This document shows positions 1-7,904 of a DNA stretch of 33,260 nucleotides, in pieces (position 1 is the first letter of the stretch; each line of letters starts with the position of its first letter). The stretch lies in assembly GCA_913050645.1 (NCBI GenBank), contig CAJXAG010000004.1:1-33260 (forward strand). The letters are read 5' to 3'. Below the pieces are notes generated by a model. It was not told the DNA's origin. It saw only the letters and a list, made by a program, of their open reading frames with translations, and made no database searches. A program made the position numbers and the translations under genes. The stretch is from an uncultured bacterium. Lineage in GTDB: Bacteria; Patescibacteriota; Minisyncoccia; Phycocordibacterales; UBA918.

Positions 1-107
1 GAGCTTCTGCGAAGTATACCCAACTCCTAATGAAGTTAGGGCTGGGCAATCCAGAGTGTTTATGATTGTTATAGCTCTGTTGTTGAGTTTTAATGAGCAT
101 AGGTGCC
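1..107. repeat. Right-hand part of a dispersed composite palindromic repeat (copy A, cut by window edge)
   Basis: Positions 1-14 and 47-55 together equal the 23-nt core seen uninterrupted at 11704-11726. Between them lies a 32-nt insertion (15-46) with its own dyad (CCCA..CCTAA / TTAGG..TGGG). Positions 71-107 match 11744-11780 with two mismatches, and 90-107 is the exact reverse complement of the left arm of the copy at 11600. The left half lies outside the window. No coding potential is seen in 1-181. Confidence 0.7.
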
Positions 108-181
108 AGAGTGTTGTTTGACAGACCTCTATTCTCCGCGTCTTCTGCGCTTCGCGCTCGTTTTAGTGCTTCTGCGCATGG

Positions 182-187
182 TACTAT
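182..187 (+). promoter_or_regulatory. -10 box for the O-antigen-ligase-like gene
   Basis: TACTAT preceded by TGG gives an extended -10 (TGGTACTAT), ending 9 nt before the ATG at 197. Transcription would begin at or within a few nt of the start codon. No Shine-Dalgarno sequence is visible. The same TGGTACTAT string precedes gap at 28542-28550. Confidence 0.55.
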
Positions 188-196
188 TCTCCTCAT

Positions 197-2383
197 ATGA
201 AAGATATGTTACAGGCGTTGGTGTTCGGAGGTCTTTTCCTTATCCCATTTCTGCCCCTTTATGTAGAAAATGATTTTTTCTTCCCATTTATCACTGGTAA
301 AAACTTTGCGTTTAGAATAATTGTAGAAATTGTTTTTGCCTCATGGGTACTCTTAGCACTTGCCGATGTGAAGTATCGGCCAAAGTTCTCTTGGATTTTG
401 CCAACGTTTGGTAGTTTGCTTGTGGTAATGTTCTTCGCAAACCTATTTGGCGAGTATCCACTTAAGAGCTTTATGAGCAACTTCGAGCGTATGGATGGCT
501 ACATCACACTCGTGCATGTATTTATGTACACAGTGGTGCTTGGTAGTGTGCTGACTACACAAAAGCTTTGGTCATACTTCTTGCATACCTCAGTGGTAGT
601 GGCGCTTTTAGTGGCACTGTATGGCCTTGGACAGCAGGCGGATATTTTTGAAGGCGGACGTGATCGTGTGGACTCACGGCTTGGTAATGCTGCATACATG
701 GCGGTGTATATGCTCTTCCACATCTTCTTCGTGGCGTTCTTAGCATTGCGCAGCAAGGTGACTGCATATCGTATCGGATATGCAGTTGTGGGTCTCATTC
801 TTGCGTATACGCTTTTGCAGACTGGTACGCGTGGTACATTTCTTGGTTTTATAGGTGGTATGGGAGCTGCGGTTGCGTATGTTGCACTCTTCGGTCGCCG
901 GGTCCCGGAACTGCGGAAGTACGCTATTGGCGGGATCTTCGCCTTGATTGTAGCGGTTTTGGTATTCATCGGTGTGCGTGATGCTGACTTTATGCAGCAA
1001 GGACCACTGAAGCGTATTGCAAACATCGATCTACAGGCAGACCTTGTGGTGCGTGGCACTATCTGGGGTATGGCATGGGAAGGTGTGCAAGAGCGACCAT
1101 TGCTTGGATGGGGGCAAGGTAACTTCAGCTATGTCTTTAATGAAAAGTACGAACCGTCACTGTATGCACAGGAACAGTGGTTTGACCGTGTCCACAACAT
1201 CTTCTTCGACTGGTTGGTTGCTGGCGGTTTCTTAGGCTTCATCGCGTACTTCTCGATTATGGCGGCGCTGGTGTACTACTTGCTCATTCGACCGATTTTT
1301 ATGCATAAAGAGTCGTCGTTTAGTGTGCTTGAAAATGCTGTGTTGCTTGGCCTTTTGGTAGGGTACCTCATGCACAACCTCGTGGTGTTCGATAACATCA
1401 TCAGCTATATCTTCTACGGTACACTTCTTGCGTTGGTGCATATGCGTGTAGCAAAACCAATGGAAAAAGTGGAAAAATTCAGCATTGACCAGAAGATGGT
1501 GACCCAGTTTGCTGCACCGATTGTGATTATTGTCACCGGTTTTGGTATGTATTTTATGAATGTACCAGGCATCAGGGCAGCGGGAGATATCATCGATGCG
1601 ATGACTGCCCCTACGGTAACCGAACGTCTGGTGGAGTTTGACAGTGCGATCAGACAAGAATCTTTTGCAAATCAAGAGATTGTTGAGCAGTTGGCACAGC
1701 AAGCAATGCAGATTATTCGCAATCCGAACATTCCACCAGAAGAGAAGCAGACTATTGTCATGCGGGCTGAGCTTGAGCTTCTGAAACTGGCCGATGAGAA
1801 GCCGGGTGATGCGCGTATTCACAACTTTATCTCAGCTTTTTACCGTGCGATTGGTGCGATGGATAAGGCTCGAGAACAGGCAGCCATTGCAGTGAGTTTC
1901 TCTCCTGAGAAGCCGTCTCTACTTGCCGAACAGGCGATTGTGGAGTTGCAGGCAGGTCAAGCTGAACCCGCAGAAGAATTTTTGCAGAAAGCATTTGAGC
2001 TTGAAGAGCGGAATACACAGGTGCGGGTACTCTACGCAGCGACACTTATGCAGACCGGAAAGTTTGCACAGGCAAAAGAACTCGTAGGTGATGAGTATAA
2101 AGAGCAGTTTGCGATGAACGACTACGCACTGTCTTCTACTGAAGCTGCTGGTCAGTTCGCATATCTTGCTGAGCTCTTTGAAATACGTGTAGAGAATCAA
2201 CCAAGCAATCCGCAACATCGGACAAGTCTCGCATTCATTTACAGTCAGCTTGGAGACCGTGAAAGCGCGATTGCAACACTCCAAAAAGCGTCTGAGGCTA
2301 TTCCAACGTTTGAGGAACGAGCACAGTGCTACATCGGAAATCTAGAGGCTGGTAATGCGCCAGGGGAAGGGTGTGACCAGTAG
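197..2383 (+). CDS. O-antigen ligase/polymerase-like (Wzy/WaaL) membrane protein with C-terminal TPRs
   Basis: A 728-residue polytopic membrane protein. Residues 1 to about 455 form roughly a dozen hydrophobic segments. A periplasmic-loop motif of the O-antigen ligase family (Wzy_C) follows the LGWGQGNF stretch, including VHNIFFDWL with His333. In this family such enzymes join or polymerise glycan chains on lipid carriers outside the cytoplasmic membrane. Residues about 500-720 are soluble, Ala/Glu-rich helical repeats that read as tetratricopeptide repeats, probably for protein contacts. The ATG was chosen because it sits 9 nt after an extended -10 box. murB follows after 8 nt, so the pair is probably co-transcribed and linked to envelope building. 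The actual glycan substrate cannot be read from sequence; the protein could equally glycosylate surface proteins. Confidence 0.82.
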   Translation: MKDMLQALVFGGLFLIPFLPLYVENDFFFPFITGKNFAFRIIVEIVFASWVLLALADVKYRPKFSWILPTFGSLLVVMFFANLFGEYPLKSFMSNFERMDGYITLVHVFMYTVVLGSVLTTQKLWSYFLHTSVVVALLVALYGLGQQADIFEGGRDRVDSRLGNAAYMAVYMLFHIFFVAFLALRSKVTAYRIGYAVVGLILAYTLLQTGTRGTFLGFIGGMGAAVAYVALFGRRVPELRKYAIGGIFALIVAVLVFIGVRDADFMQQGPLKRIANIDLQADLVVRGTIWGMAWEGVQERPLLGWGQGNFSYVFNEKYEPSLYAQEQWFDRVHNIFFDWLVAGGFLGFIAYFSIMAALVYYLLIRPIFMHKESSFSVLENAVLLGLLVGYLMHNLVVFDNIISYIFYGTLLALVHMRVAKPMEKVEKFSIDQKMVTQFAAPIVIIVTGFGMYFMNVPGIRAAGDIIDAMTAPTVTERLVEFDSAIRQESFANQEIVEQLAQQAMQIIRNPNIPPEEKQTIVMRAELELLKLADEKPGDARIHNFISAFYRAIGAMDKAREQAAIAVSFSPEKPSLLAEQAIVELQAGQAEPAEEFLQKAFELEERNTQVRVLYAATLMQTGKFAQAKELVGDEYKEQFAMNDYALSSTEAAGQFAYLAELFEIRVENQPSNPQHRTSLAFIYSQLGDRESAIATLQKASEAIPTFEERAQCYIGNLEAGNAPGEGCDQ

Positions 2384-2391
2384 CAAACTGT

Positions 2392-3414
2392 ATGGTACGC
2401 ATTGAGCAAAATGTAATACTCAAAGACTACACGACACTTCAGGTTGGTGGTCCTGCAGAGTATTTTGCTGTAGTTACCTCTGAGAAGGAACTGGATGAGG
2501 CGGTCGGCCATGCACAGCAAGAAGGGCTAGCGGTGACAGTGCTCGGTGGCGGTTCAAACATGCTCGTTTCAGACGAAGGTGTTGATGGCTTGGTAGTAAA
2601 AATGGATATCAATCCTGAGTTGGTACAAGAAGCAGGGGAGGGCACCGTCTTGGTGACTGCGGGTGCCGGCATGGAGTTTGATGACCTGGTTGCACGGAGT
2701 GTGCAACAAGGACTTTGGGGCCTTGAAAACTTATCGCATATACCTGGGTCTGTGGGTGCAACACCGGTGCAGAATGTGGGTGCATACGGGGTAGAGGTGA
2801 AGGATGTGATAACGCATGTGCGCGTGTATGATACGCTTGCACGGAAGTTTGAAGTGTTTACCGCTTCTGAGTGCCAGTTTGGGTACCGAGATTCTTTCTT
2901 CAAAACTCCGGAAGGTAAGCACTATGTCATTGTTTCGGTGACGTATCGCTTATGTCAGGATCCGCTTCCAAAACTTATATACAAAGATCTTGCGGCTTTA
3001 TTTGAGGGAACAAAACCGGCACTTTCTGAAATTCGTGACGCTGTAATTGAAATCCGTAGCAAAAAGTTTCCAAATTGGAAGACTGTGGGTACTGCAGGAT
3101 CATTCTTTAAAAACCCGATTATACTGCGTGAACAGTTTGTGAAGCTCCAAGAGCAATATCCTGAAATGCCATACTATGAAGTCGATGCTACACGCGTAAA
3201 GATACCTCTTGCGTGGATACTCGATAAAGTGCTCTATCTCAAAGGAGAAGGTACTACGAAGGTGGGACAGTATGCAGGGCAGGCATTGGTACTTATAAAT
3301 AAAGGAGCAGCAACAGCAACAGAGATAGCAGAGCACGCCAACAGCCTAACTGCAAAAGTGAAAGAAAAAACTGGAATCGATGTACAGTGGGAAGTGACAA
3401 AGATTGGCTTTTAG
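2392..3414 (+). CDS. murB: UDP-N-acetylmuramate dehydrogenase (UDP-N-acetylenolpyruvoylglucosamine reductase)
   Basis: MurB performs the NADPH- and FAD-dependent second step of UDP-MurNAc synthesis in the cytoplasm, committing precursors to peptidoglycan. The 340-residue protein is full length for type I (E. coli-like) MurB. It has the FAD-binding opening TTLQVGGPAEYF, the LGGGSNMLV loop (about residue 52), GLENLSHIPGSVGATPVQN and NVGAYGVE, FGYRDSFFK, then GSFFKNP carrying the catalytic Ser, and a C-terminal WEV..IGF segment with the conserved Glu. It begins 8 nt after the O-antigen-ligase-like gene with no visible promoter of its own, so operon expression is likely. A perfect 20-bp hairpin follows 12 nt after the stop. 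Nothing appears broken. Confidence 0.96.
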   Translation: MVRIEQNVILKDYTTLQVGGPAEYFAVVTSEKELDEAVGHAQQEGLAVTVLGGGSNMLVSDEGVDGLVVKMDINPELVQEAGEGTVLVTAGAGMEFDDLVARSVQQGLWGLENLSHIPGSVGATPVQNVGAYGVEVKDVITHVRVYDTLARKFEVFTASECQFGYRDSFFKTPEGKHYVIVSVTYRLCQDPLPKLIYKDLAALFEGTKPALSEIRDAVIEIRSKKFPNWKTVGTAGSFFKNPIILREQFVKLQEQYPEMPYYEVDATRVKIPLAWILDKVLYLKGEGTTKVGQYAGQALVLINKGAATATEIAEHANSLTAKVKEKTGIDVQWEVTKIGF

Positions 3415-3426
3415 AGAGTGGTGATT

Positions 3427-3469
3427 ACAAATGAAGCGCGATGTCCAAAGGACATCGCGCTTCATTTGT
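3427..3469 (+). terminator. Perfect 20-bp stem with AAA triloop after murB
   Basis: Arms 3427-3446 and 3450-3469 pair perfectly around an AAA loop. There is no T-tract after it (CCCCACAG follows), so it is not a textbook intrinsic terminator. It may instead be a 3' mRNA stabiliser, a bidirectional pause site or a mobile palindrome. Its AAA triloop resembles the hairpins inside the dispersed repeats. Confidence 0.5.
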
Positions 3470-3493
3470 CCCCACAGTGTCACCATCAGGCTC

Positions 3494-3513
3494 TTGTGCA
3501 CAGCAGTGCACAA
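3494..3513. other. Small perfect hairpin upstream of the histone-like gene
   Basis: TTGTGCAC (3494-3501) and GTGCACAA (3506-3513) form an 8-bp stem around AGCA. It lies in the 196-nt gap between murB and the Lys-rich gene and could be an operator or an mRNA leader structure. The rest of 3514-3610 shows nothing convincing apart from A/T-rich sequence before the start. Confidence 0.35.
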
Positions 3514-3610
3514 CGCGATAATAAAGACAAGCAGACATCTCTCGGGTGGGTGGACAGTTCTTTGTATGAGAAGTCAGCGGTCGAAAGTTATTCATAAAAA
3601 GTAACTACAT

Positions 3611-3874
3611 ATGCCAGCAAAAAAGAAGGCAACACGTAAGACTCCCGCAAAGCGGAAGCCTGCAGCAAAGAAGACAGTTCGTAAGGCAGCCAAGAAGGCT
3701 CCGAAGAAGACCGCAAAGCGCACTGTAAAGAAAGCTGTAAAGAAGAAGGCTCCAGCTAAGCGAAAGCCTGCAGCGAAGAAGAAGCCAGCAAAGCGTACTG
3801 CAAAAAAGGCTGTACGAAAAACAGCACGCAAAGCGACAAAGAAAAAAGCAGCAACTCGTAAAAAGAAGAAATAG
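3611..3874 (+). CDS. Histone H1-like, Lys/Ala-rich DNA-binding protein
   Basis: An 87-residue protein made almost entirely of Lys, Ala, Arg, Thr and Pro in PAKRKPAAKK / KKAVKK-type repeats. There is no hydrophobic core, so it should be intrinsically disordered and extremely basic. This composition is that of histone H1 tails and the chlamydial Hc2 family, which bind and compact DNA through the phosphate backbone. A nucleoid-associated role is the family-based inference; no specific target can be read. The gene is monocistronic: a gap with hairpins lies upstream and a hairpin plus T-run follows 24 nt after the stop. Repeat-rich coding DNA makes its length likely to vary between strains. The Phe-rich reading on the opposite strand is a by-product of the Lys codons. 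Confidence 0.85.
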   Translation: MPAKKKATRKTPAKRKPAAKKTVRKAAKKAPKKTAKRTVKKAVKKKAPAKRKPAAKKKPAKRTAKKAVRKTARKATKKKAATRKKKK

Positions 3875-3889
3875 CAACGAGTAACATGC

Positions 3890-3920
3890 ACAGAATGACC
3901 GCTCTCCACAGCGGTTTTTC
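3890..3920 (+). terminator. Intrinsic terminator after the histone-like gene
   Basis: ACCGCT (3898-3903) pairs with AGCGGT (3910-3915) and is followed by a T-run (3915-3919). Flanking ACAGAA and TTCTGT extend the stem imperfectly. Confidence 0.65.
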
Positions 3921-4029
3921 TGTACGCTGTGAAGTGTTACCAGGCATAAGGGTCATGTTGCTAAGTAGAATCATGCCTTACAGGAACTGTTTAGGTTATC
4001 AATATTTTTCATACTCTAAAATATTAGTT

Positions 4030-4170
4030 AACCTCTTGCAAAAGTGCTTAGGCACTTTCTCACACTTCGTGCAGCTTCCACTAAGCACATCCTTCTTACA
4101 GAAGCGGTATACCTTTTGGAAATCATAGATTTCTCAAAAGGTCTTGCGAAAGTGTATAAACACTTTCTCA
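4030..4170 (+). ncRNA. Candidate structured RNA or leader upstream of secA
   Basis: This stretch has no credible gene but contains ordered stems. AAAGTGC/GCACTTT lies at 4041-4058. A 14-bp stem with one bulge lies at 4111-4142 (ACCTTTTG..CAAAAGGT outside, GAAATC/GATTTC inside). A second AAAGTGT/ACACTTT hairpin lies at 4149-4166. The first and third share context (TTGC-AAAGTG-CACTTTCTCAC), so they look like a duplicated module. The first 5' arm can alternatively pair with CTAAGCAC at 4081-4088, giving a switchable fold. A terminator-like hairpin follows at 4237-4265. No known RNA family was recognised, and conservation is untested. Confidence 0.3.
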
Positions 4171-4236
4171 CCCCGGACTCACTCGTTTTTAACTTTTTAG
4201 GAGTTAAAAACATCGCTCCGTCTCAAAAAGCTAGAA

Positions 4237-4265
4237 AAACGCCCGTAGGGGCGCGTTTCTTTATC
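4237..4265 (+). terminator. Terminator-like hairpin before the secA promoter
   Basis: AAACGC..CC (4237-4244) pairs with GG..GCGTTT (4250-4258) with one bulged C, followed by TTTCTTT and a further T-rich run. It would end any transcript from the structured region just before the secA -10 box. Confidence 0.45.
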
Positions 4266-4275
4266 GCTTTTTGCG

Positions 4276-4284
4276 TGGTATGAT
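4276..4284 (+). promoter_or_regulatory. Extended -10 promoter of secA
   Basis: TGG-TATGAT ends 9 nt before the secA ATG, so the mRNA should start at or near the initiation codon. No ribosome binding site is present. Confidence 0.6.
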
Positions 4285-4293
4285 AGCCGGACT

Positions 4294-6810
4294 ATGTCAT
4301 TTTTAGACCGTTTTTTTGGACCTTCGTACGAGAAGGAATTGAAGTCATTACAGGCTGTGGTGGACGAAATCAATGCTGCAGAAACTGAAGTTGAAAAGCT
4401 TACCGATGCACAGCTGAAAGAAACTGCGCAGAAGTACAAGACACAAATTGCTAAAGGGGCATCACTTGATGATGTGCTTGTTGCGATGGCTGCACGAACC
4501 CGTGAAGCTGCAAAGCGTACACTTGGTTTACGCCCCTACGACGTGCAACTGGTGGGCGGTATTTTGCTTCATCGTGGGAAGATTACCGAAATGCGTACTG
4601 GTGAGGGTAAGACGTTAGTCGGGACGATCCCCGCAGCACTCAATGCACTTGCTGATGAAGGGGTGCACGTGATTACGGTAAACGACTACCTGGCACGACG
4701 TGATGCGGTGTGGATGGGGCAGGTACATGCAGCAATGGGTCTTTCTGTCGGTGTTATCAATCACGAACAGTCATACCTGTACGACGTAGGACACAAAGAA
4801 ATTGATGAAGAACGCGACGAGGCCGGGTCATACAAGGTGTTCTATGAGTTTCTTCGACCGTGTACACGAACTGAAGCATATGCTGCAGATATAACGTATG
4901 GAACTAACAACGAGTTTGGGTTTGACTACTTACGAGACAACATTGAATTTGAGACAGAAAACTTACGTCAGCGTGGGCATGCATACGCTATTGTTGATGA
5001 GATTGACTCAATTCTCATTGACGAAGCACGAACACCGCTGATTATTTCTGCGCCCGCACAGTCAGGAGAAGATCTGTACACAACCTTCACCGGTGTTGCG
5101 CGTCAGCTTAAGGAAGGCGAGCACTATGAACTTGAAGAGAAGCTTAAGGCTGTGACATTGACCGACGCGGGTATTGAAGCAGCAGAAAAAATGCTTGGCA
5201 TTGATAATATTTATACTGATAAAGGTATTAAGTATGTACACCACCTAGAGACTGCAGTCCGCGCAAAAGCACTGTATACACGCGATAAAGAGTACGTGGT
5301 GCGCGATGGTGAGGTGGTGATTGTTGACGAGTTTACGGGTCGCTTGCAGCCAGGGAGACGATGGTCAGAGGGGCTGCATCAAGCAGTGGAAGCAAAAGAA
5401 GGGGTTGCAATCCAAAAAGAATCTCGTACCTATGCGTCTATTACCTACCAGAACTACTTCAAACTGTACGGGAAGCTGTCGGGCATGACTGGTACGGCAC
5501 TCACCTCACAAGAAGAGTTTTATTCAGTGTATGGGCTAGATGTAGTACCCGTGCCAACGAATAAACCAGTGCAACGTATTGACCACTATGACCTTATTTT
5601 CCAAACGGTGGCAGGTAAACACGCAGCAGTAATCCGTAAAGTGAAAGAGCTGCACGAAAAAGGACAACCGGTTCTTATTGGTACTGCTTCTATTGAAACT
5701 AATGAGGAGCTATCAGCAGCCCTTACTAAGGCAGGTGTGACCCACACCATGCTCAACGCAAAGAATCACGAACATGAAGGAGAGATTATTGCTGACGCAG
5801 GAAAGATAGGGAAGGTGACACTTGCAACAAACATGGCGGGGCGAGGAGTTGATATTAAGCTTGGTGGTACTGAAGCAACCAAAGCGCAGACACAGGAAGT
5901 ACTCGACTTGGGTGGTTTGTTTGTACTTGGTACTGAGCGGCATGAGGCACGTCGTATCGATAATCAACTCCGTGGGCGTTCGGGGCGTCAGGGTGACCCA
6001 GGCGAGACACTGTTTATGGTTTCTATGGAAGATCAGCTCATGCGTGTGTTTGGAGGGGAACGCATCAAGAGTCTTATGGGTACGTTCGGTATTCCTGAAG
6101 ATCAGCCAATTGAAAATCGCATGATTAGCAAGCAGCTTGAAACTGCACAGTCTCGTATCGAAGGATTCCATTTTGATGCACGTAAGCAGGTACTTGCATA
6201 CGACAATGTGCTCAATCAGCAGCGTCAGAGCGTATACGAGCGCCGAGGCAAGCTTTTGCGCGGTTCCTTGGAGGAAGTTGACGCCGTTCTTGCAGAAGTA
6301 CTTGAGGCGGTGCCTGAGGCAACAGCAGTTGTGGAAGCTAAAAAGAAAGAGTTTTCAACAGAAATATGGAACGAGCTCTTTCGTAAGCTTGCACTGCAAA
6401 TGATTGACATTCTCTGGGTAGAACATCTGGAGGTGATGCAGTACACACGTTCAAGCGTCTCACTGCGTGCGTACGGACAGCGGGATCCACTGATTGAGTA
6501 TCGGAAAGAGGGTATCCGACTGTTTAAGGAGATGGAGGATGAAGTGCTGCATCGTATTGCCGGGGTGTTGCCACAACTACAGCCAGAAGCACTGCAGCGT
6601 GAAGAAGAGCAGCTTAGAAAAGCACGTGCGGCCGCACAGCGTTCAGGAGGAGAAAAGGCGACTATGCCTGCGAAGCAAGCTCCACGTACTGCATCTTCAC
6701 AGCCGGGGAGAAACGACGTGGTGACCATCACCAATGGCAGTGCATCGCAGACACTGAAATACAAAAAAGCACAGTCGTTAATTGAAACGGGTGAATGGAA
6801 ATTAAAATAA
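4294..6810 (+). CDS. secA: Preprotein translocase ATPase SecA
   Basis: SecA is the cytoplasmic ATPase that pushes unfolded preproteins through SecYEG. The 838-residue protein has NBD1 with the Walker A motif MRTGEGKTLV (about residue 99-108), the TVNDYLARRDA segment, ITYGTNNEFGFDYLRDN, and Walker B VDEIDSILIDEARTPLI. It continues through the preprotein-crosslinking domain, NBD2 with TNMAGRGVDIKLGG and the GRSGRQGDPG arginine motif, then the scaffold and wing domains. Two oddities are seen. An insertion of about 35 residues lies between the VGVINH region and ADITYGTNN (about residues 160-195). The C-terminal zinc-binding CxC..CH tail is absent, the protein ending in a non-cysteine WKLK segment. 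It has its own extended -10 promoter and a terminator at 6834, and would serve the many signal-peptide proteins encoded downstream. Confidence 0.97.
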   Translation: MSFLDRFFGPSYEKELKSLQAVVDEINAAETEVEKLTDAQLKETAQKYKTQIAKGASLDDVLVAMAARTREAAKRTLGLRPYDVQLVGGILLHRGKITEMRTGEGKTLVGTIPAALNALADEGVHVITVNDYLARRDAVWMGQVHAAMGLSVGVINHEQSYLYDVGHKEIDEERDEAGSYKVFYEFLRPCTRTEAYAADITYGTNNEFGFDYLRDNIEFETENLRQRGHAYAIVDEIDSILIDEARTPLIISAPAQSGEDLYTTFTGVARQLKEGEHYELEEKLKAVTLTDAGIEAAEKMLGIDNIYTDKGIKYVHHLETAVRAKALYTRDKEYVVRDGEVVIVDEFTGRLQPGRRWSEGLHQAVEAKEGVAIQKESRTYASITYQNYFKLYGKLSGMTGTALTSQEEFYSVYGLDVVPVPTNKPVQRIDHYDLIFQTVAGKHAAVIRKVKELHEKGQPVLIGTASIETNEELSAALTKAGVTHTMLNAKNHEHEGEIIADAGKIGKVTLATNMAGRGVDIKLGGTEATKAQTQEVLDLGGLFVLGTERHEARRIDNQLRGRSGRQGDPGETLFMVSMEDQLMRVFGGERIKSLMGTFGIPEDQPIENRMISKQLETAQSRIEGFHFDARKQVLAYDNVLNQQRQSVYERRGKLLRGSLEEVDAVLAEVLEAVPEATAVVEAKKKEFSTEIWNELFRKLALQMIDILWVEHLEVMQYTRSSVSLRAYGQRDPLIEYRKEGIRLFKEMEDEVLHRIAGVLPQLQPEALQREEEQLRKARAAAQRSGGEKATMPAKQAPRTASSQPGRNDVVTITNGSASQTLKYKKAQSLIETGEWKLK

Positions 6811-6833
6811 TTTGATACAGGACTCCAGGTATC

Positions 6834-6879
6834 TAAAGACAAAGACAGAGGTCGGACACTCACCTTTGTCTTTATTTTT
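6834..6879 (+). terminator. Intrinsic terminator of secA
   Basis: TAAAGACAAAG (6834-6844) and CTTTGTCTTTA (6864-6874) form an 11-bp stem followed by TTTTTA. It lies 24 nt after the secA stop. Confidence 0.7.
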
Positions 6880-6906
6880 ACATGATACTGTCGTACCATA
6901 GGGAAT

Positions 6907-7245
6907 ATGATTACTATTATTACAAAGGTTTTTGTGATTGCGTTGGCACTGGTAGTAACTGCGAATGTGCTCCCCGGGGTAGCGCTTGCAGGACCGTATG
7001 CTGCAATTATCGCAGCAATTATATTAGGCTTTCTGAATATCCTCGTACGTCCAGTGCTGATTGTACTCACACTTCCTATAACAGTGGTGACACTCGGCTT
7101 ATTTATCTTTGTTATTAACGCGGCGATGTTACTGCTGGTTGCATATTTTGTCGATGGGTTTGTAGTCTCAGGCTTCTGGATGGCGGTTTTGGCGTCATTG
7201 ATAATATCAGTCATTAGTACCGTGATTAATCGACTTATTACATAA
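6907..7245 (+). CDS. YvlD/phage-holin-4 family small membrane protein
   Basis: A 112-residue protein with four hydrophobic segments (about 4-25, 30-50, 58-78, 85-108). It carries the family signature FLNILVRPVLIVLTLPITVV followed by TLGLFIFVINA. The match is to the YvlD / Phage_holin_4_2 membrane family, whose members are widespread in bacteria and lack an established biochemical role. The holin name reflects topology only, and no lysis function is implied here. A weak -10-like TACCAT (6894-6899) lies 7 nt before the ATG. The next gene starts 2 nt after its stop, so the two membrane proteins are very likely translated from one mRNA and may work together at the membrane. Confidence 0.82.
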   Translation: MITIITKVFVIALALVVTANVLPGVALAGPYAAIIAAIILGFLNILVRPVLIVLTLPITVVTLGLFIFVINAAMLLLVAYFVDGFVVSGFWMAVLASLIISVISTVINRLIT

Positions 7246-7247
7246 GC

Positions 7248-7874
7248 ATGTCCCGTGAGTTGCTCATTACAGCGCTTATATTCATCTTCTCTATGTTGCT
7301 CTTTGTTGTAGATACACCACTTGCGTATCTACAGACCCAGCTTCACAGCATGGGTCTTTTTAGCTATTTTGCATTCGTGCTCATGTTAACACTTGCAGTA
7401 GTCTTCATGCCGCTGACCGTCATGCCGATTATTCCGGTCGCAGCGACTGTTTTCGGAGCGTTTCCTACGGCACTTTTAAGTATCGTAGGGTGGACACTGG
7501 GTGGGAGTATCGCTTTTTTAATTGCACGCTATGCAGGAAGACCACTTTTACAACGTTTTTTTTCACTGCAAAAGCTCTCAGAAATTGAGGCAAAGATACC
7601 CAAGGAATCACATATCTGGCTAGTCATCATTTTACGTCTAGCACTGCCTGTTGACCTCGTAAGTTACGCATTAGGTTTAACGAAATCACTAGGTTTTTCT
7701 AGTTATTTCGTAGGAACCCTTATAGGGGTAAGCTGGTTTTCTTTTGCTTTTGCCTATATGGGTGAAGCCCTATCTACGGGGAATACAATGTTACTCCTGA
7801 AGTTCCTTTTGCCCTCAATCGCTATTTTTTCACTTGGGTGGTACATTCTGCATGTACGCAAGCGTGACAAATAG
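7248..7874 (+). CDS. TVP38/TMEM64 (VTT, DedA-related) family membrane protein
   Basis: A 208-residue polytopic protein with a central VTT domain. The features are TVFGAFPTALLSIVGWTLGG, then AFLIARYAGRPLL, then the re-entrant-loop stretch LRLALPVDLVSYALGL, and a final pair of helices. Members of the VTT/DedA superfamily are linked to lipid scrambling or undecaprenyl-phosphate recycling and membrane homeostasis. Which of these applies here cannot be read. The proline-bearing LALP motif matches the family's conserved R..P..P pattern only partly. It lies 2 nt after the YvlD-type gene and 30 nt before obg, which has its own -10 box. Undecaprenyl-phosphate traffic would suit the nearby envelope genes, but that is inference. 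Confidence 0.85.
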   Translation: MSRELLITALIFIFSMLLFVVDTPLAYLQTQLHSMGLFSYFAFVLMLTLAVVFMPLTVMPIIPVAATVFGAFPTALLSIVGWTLGGSIAFLIARYAGRPLLQRFFSLQKLSEIEAKIPKESHIWLVIILRLALPVDLVSYALGLTKSLGFSSYFVGTLIGVSWFSFAFAYMGEALSTGNTMLLLKFLLPSIAIFSLGWYILHVRKRDK

Positions 7875-7888
7875 TGTTCTATATGGTT

Positions 7889-7894
7889 TAGTAT
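7889..7894 (+). promoter_or_regulatory. -10 box for obg
   Basis: TAGTAT ends 10 nt before the obg ATG at 7905, consistent with a leaderless or near-leaderless transcript. Confidence 0.45.
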
Positions 7895-7904
7895 AGGCCA
7901 TTAT

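Noticed and set aside
499..1059. 186-residue - strand frame inside the O-antigen-ligase-like gene
   Set aside because: Ser/Thr/Arg/Pro-rich translation without domains, fully overlapped by a well-supported membrane protein on the + strand.
3592..3909. Phe/Leu-rich - strand frame over the histone-like gene, looking like a membrane protein
   Set aside because: The antisense of Lys codons (AAG/AAA) reads as Leu/Phe, so the hydrophobic appearance is an artefact.
3886..4283. Two short + strand frames (3886-4128 and 4044-4283) between the histone-like gene and secA
   Set aside because: The first runs through a terminator, and both cover hairpins. No ribosome binding site, family match or coding bias supports them.
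6907..7245. Prophage holin implying a phage remnant
   Set aside because: The family name is topological. No other phage gene is adjacent, and YvlD-type proteins are ordinary chromosomal membrane proteins.
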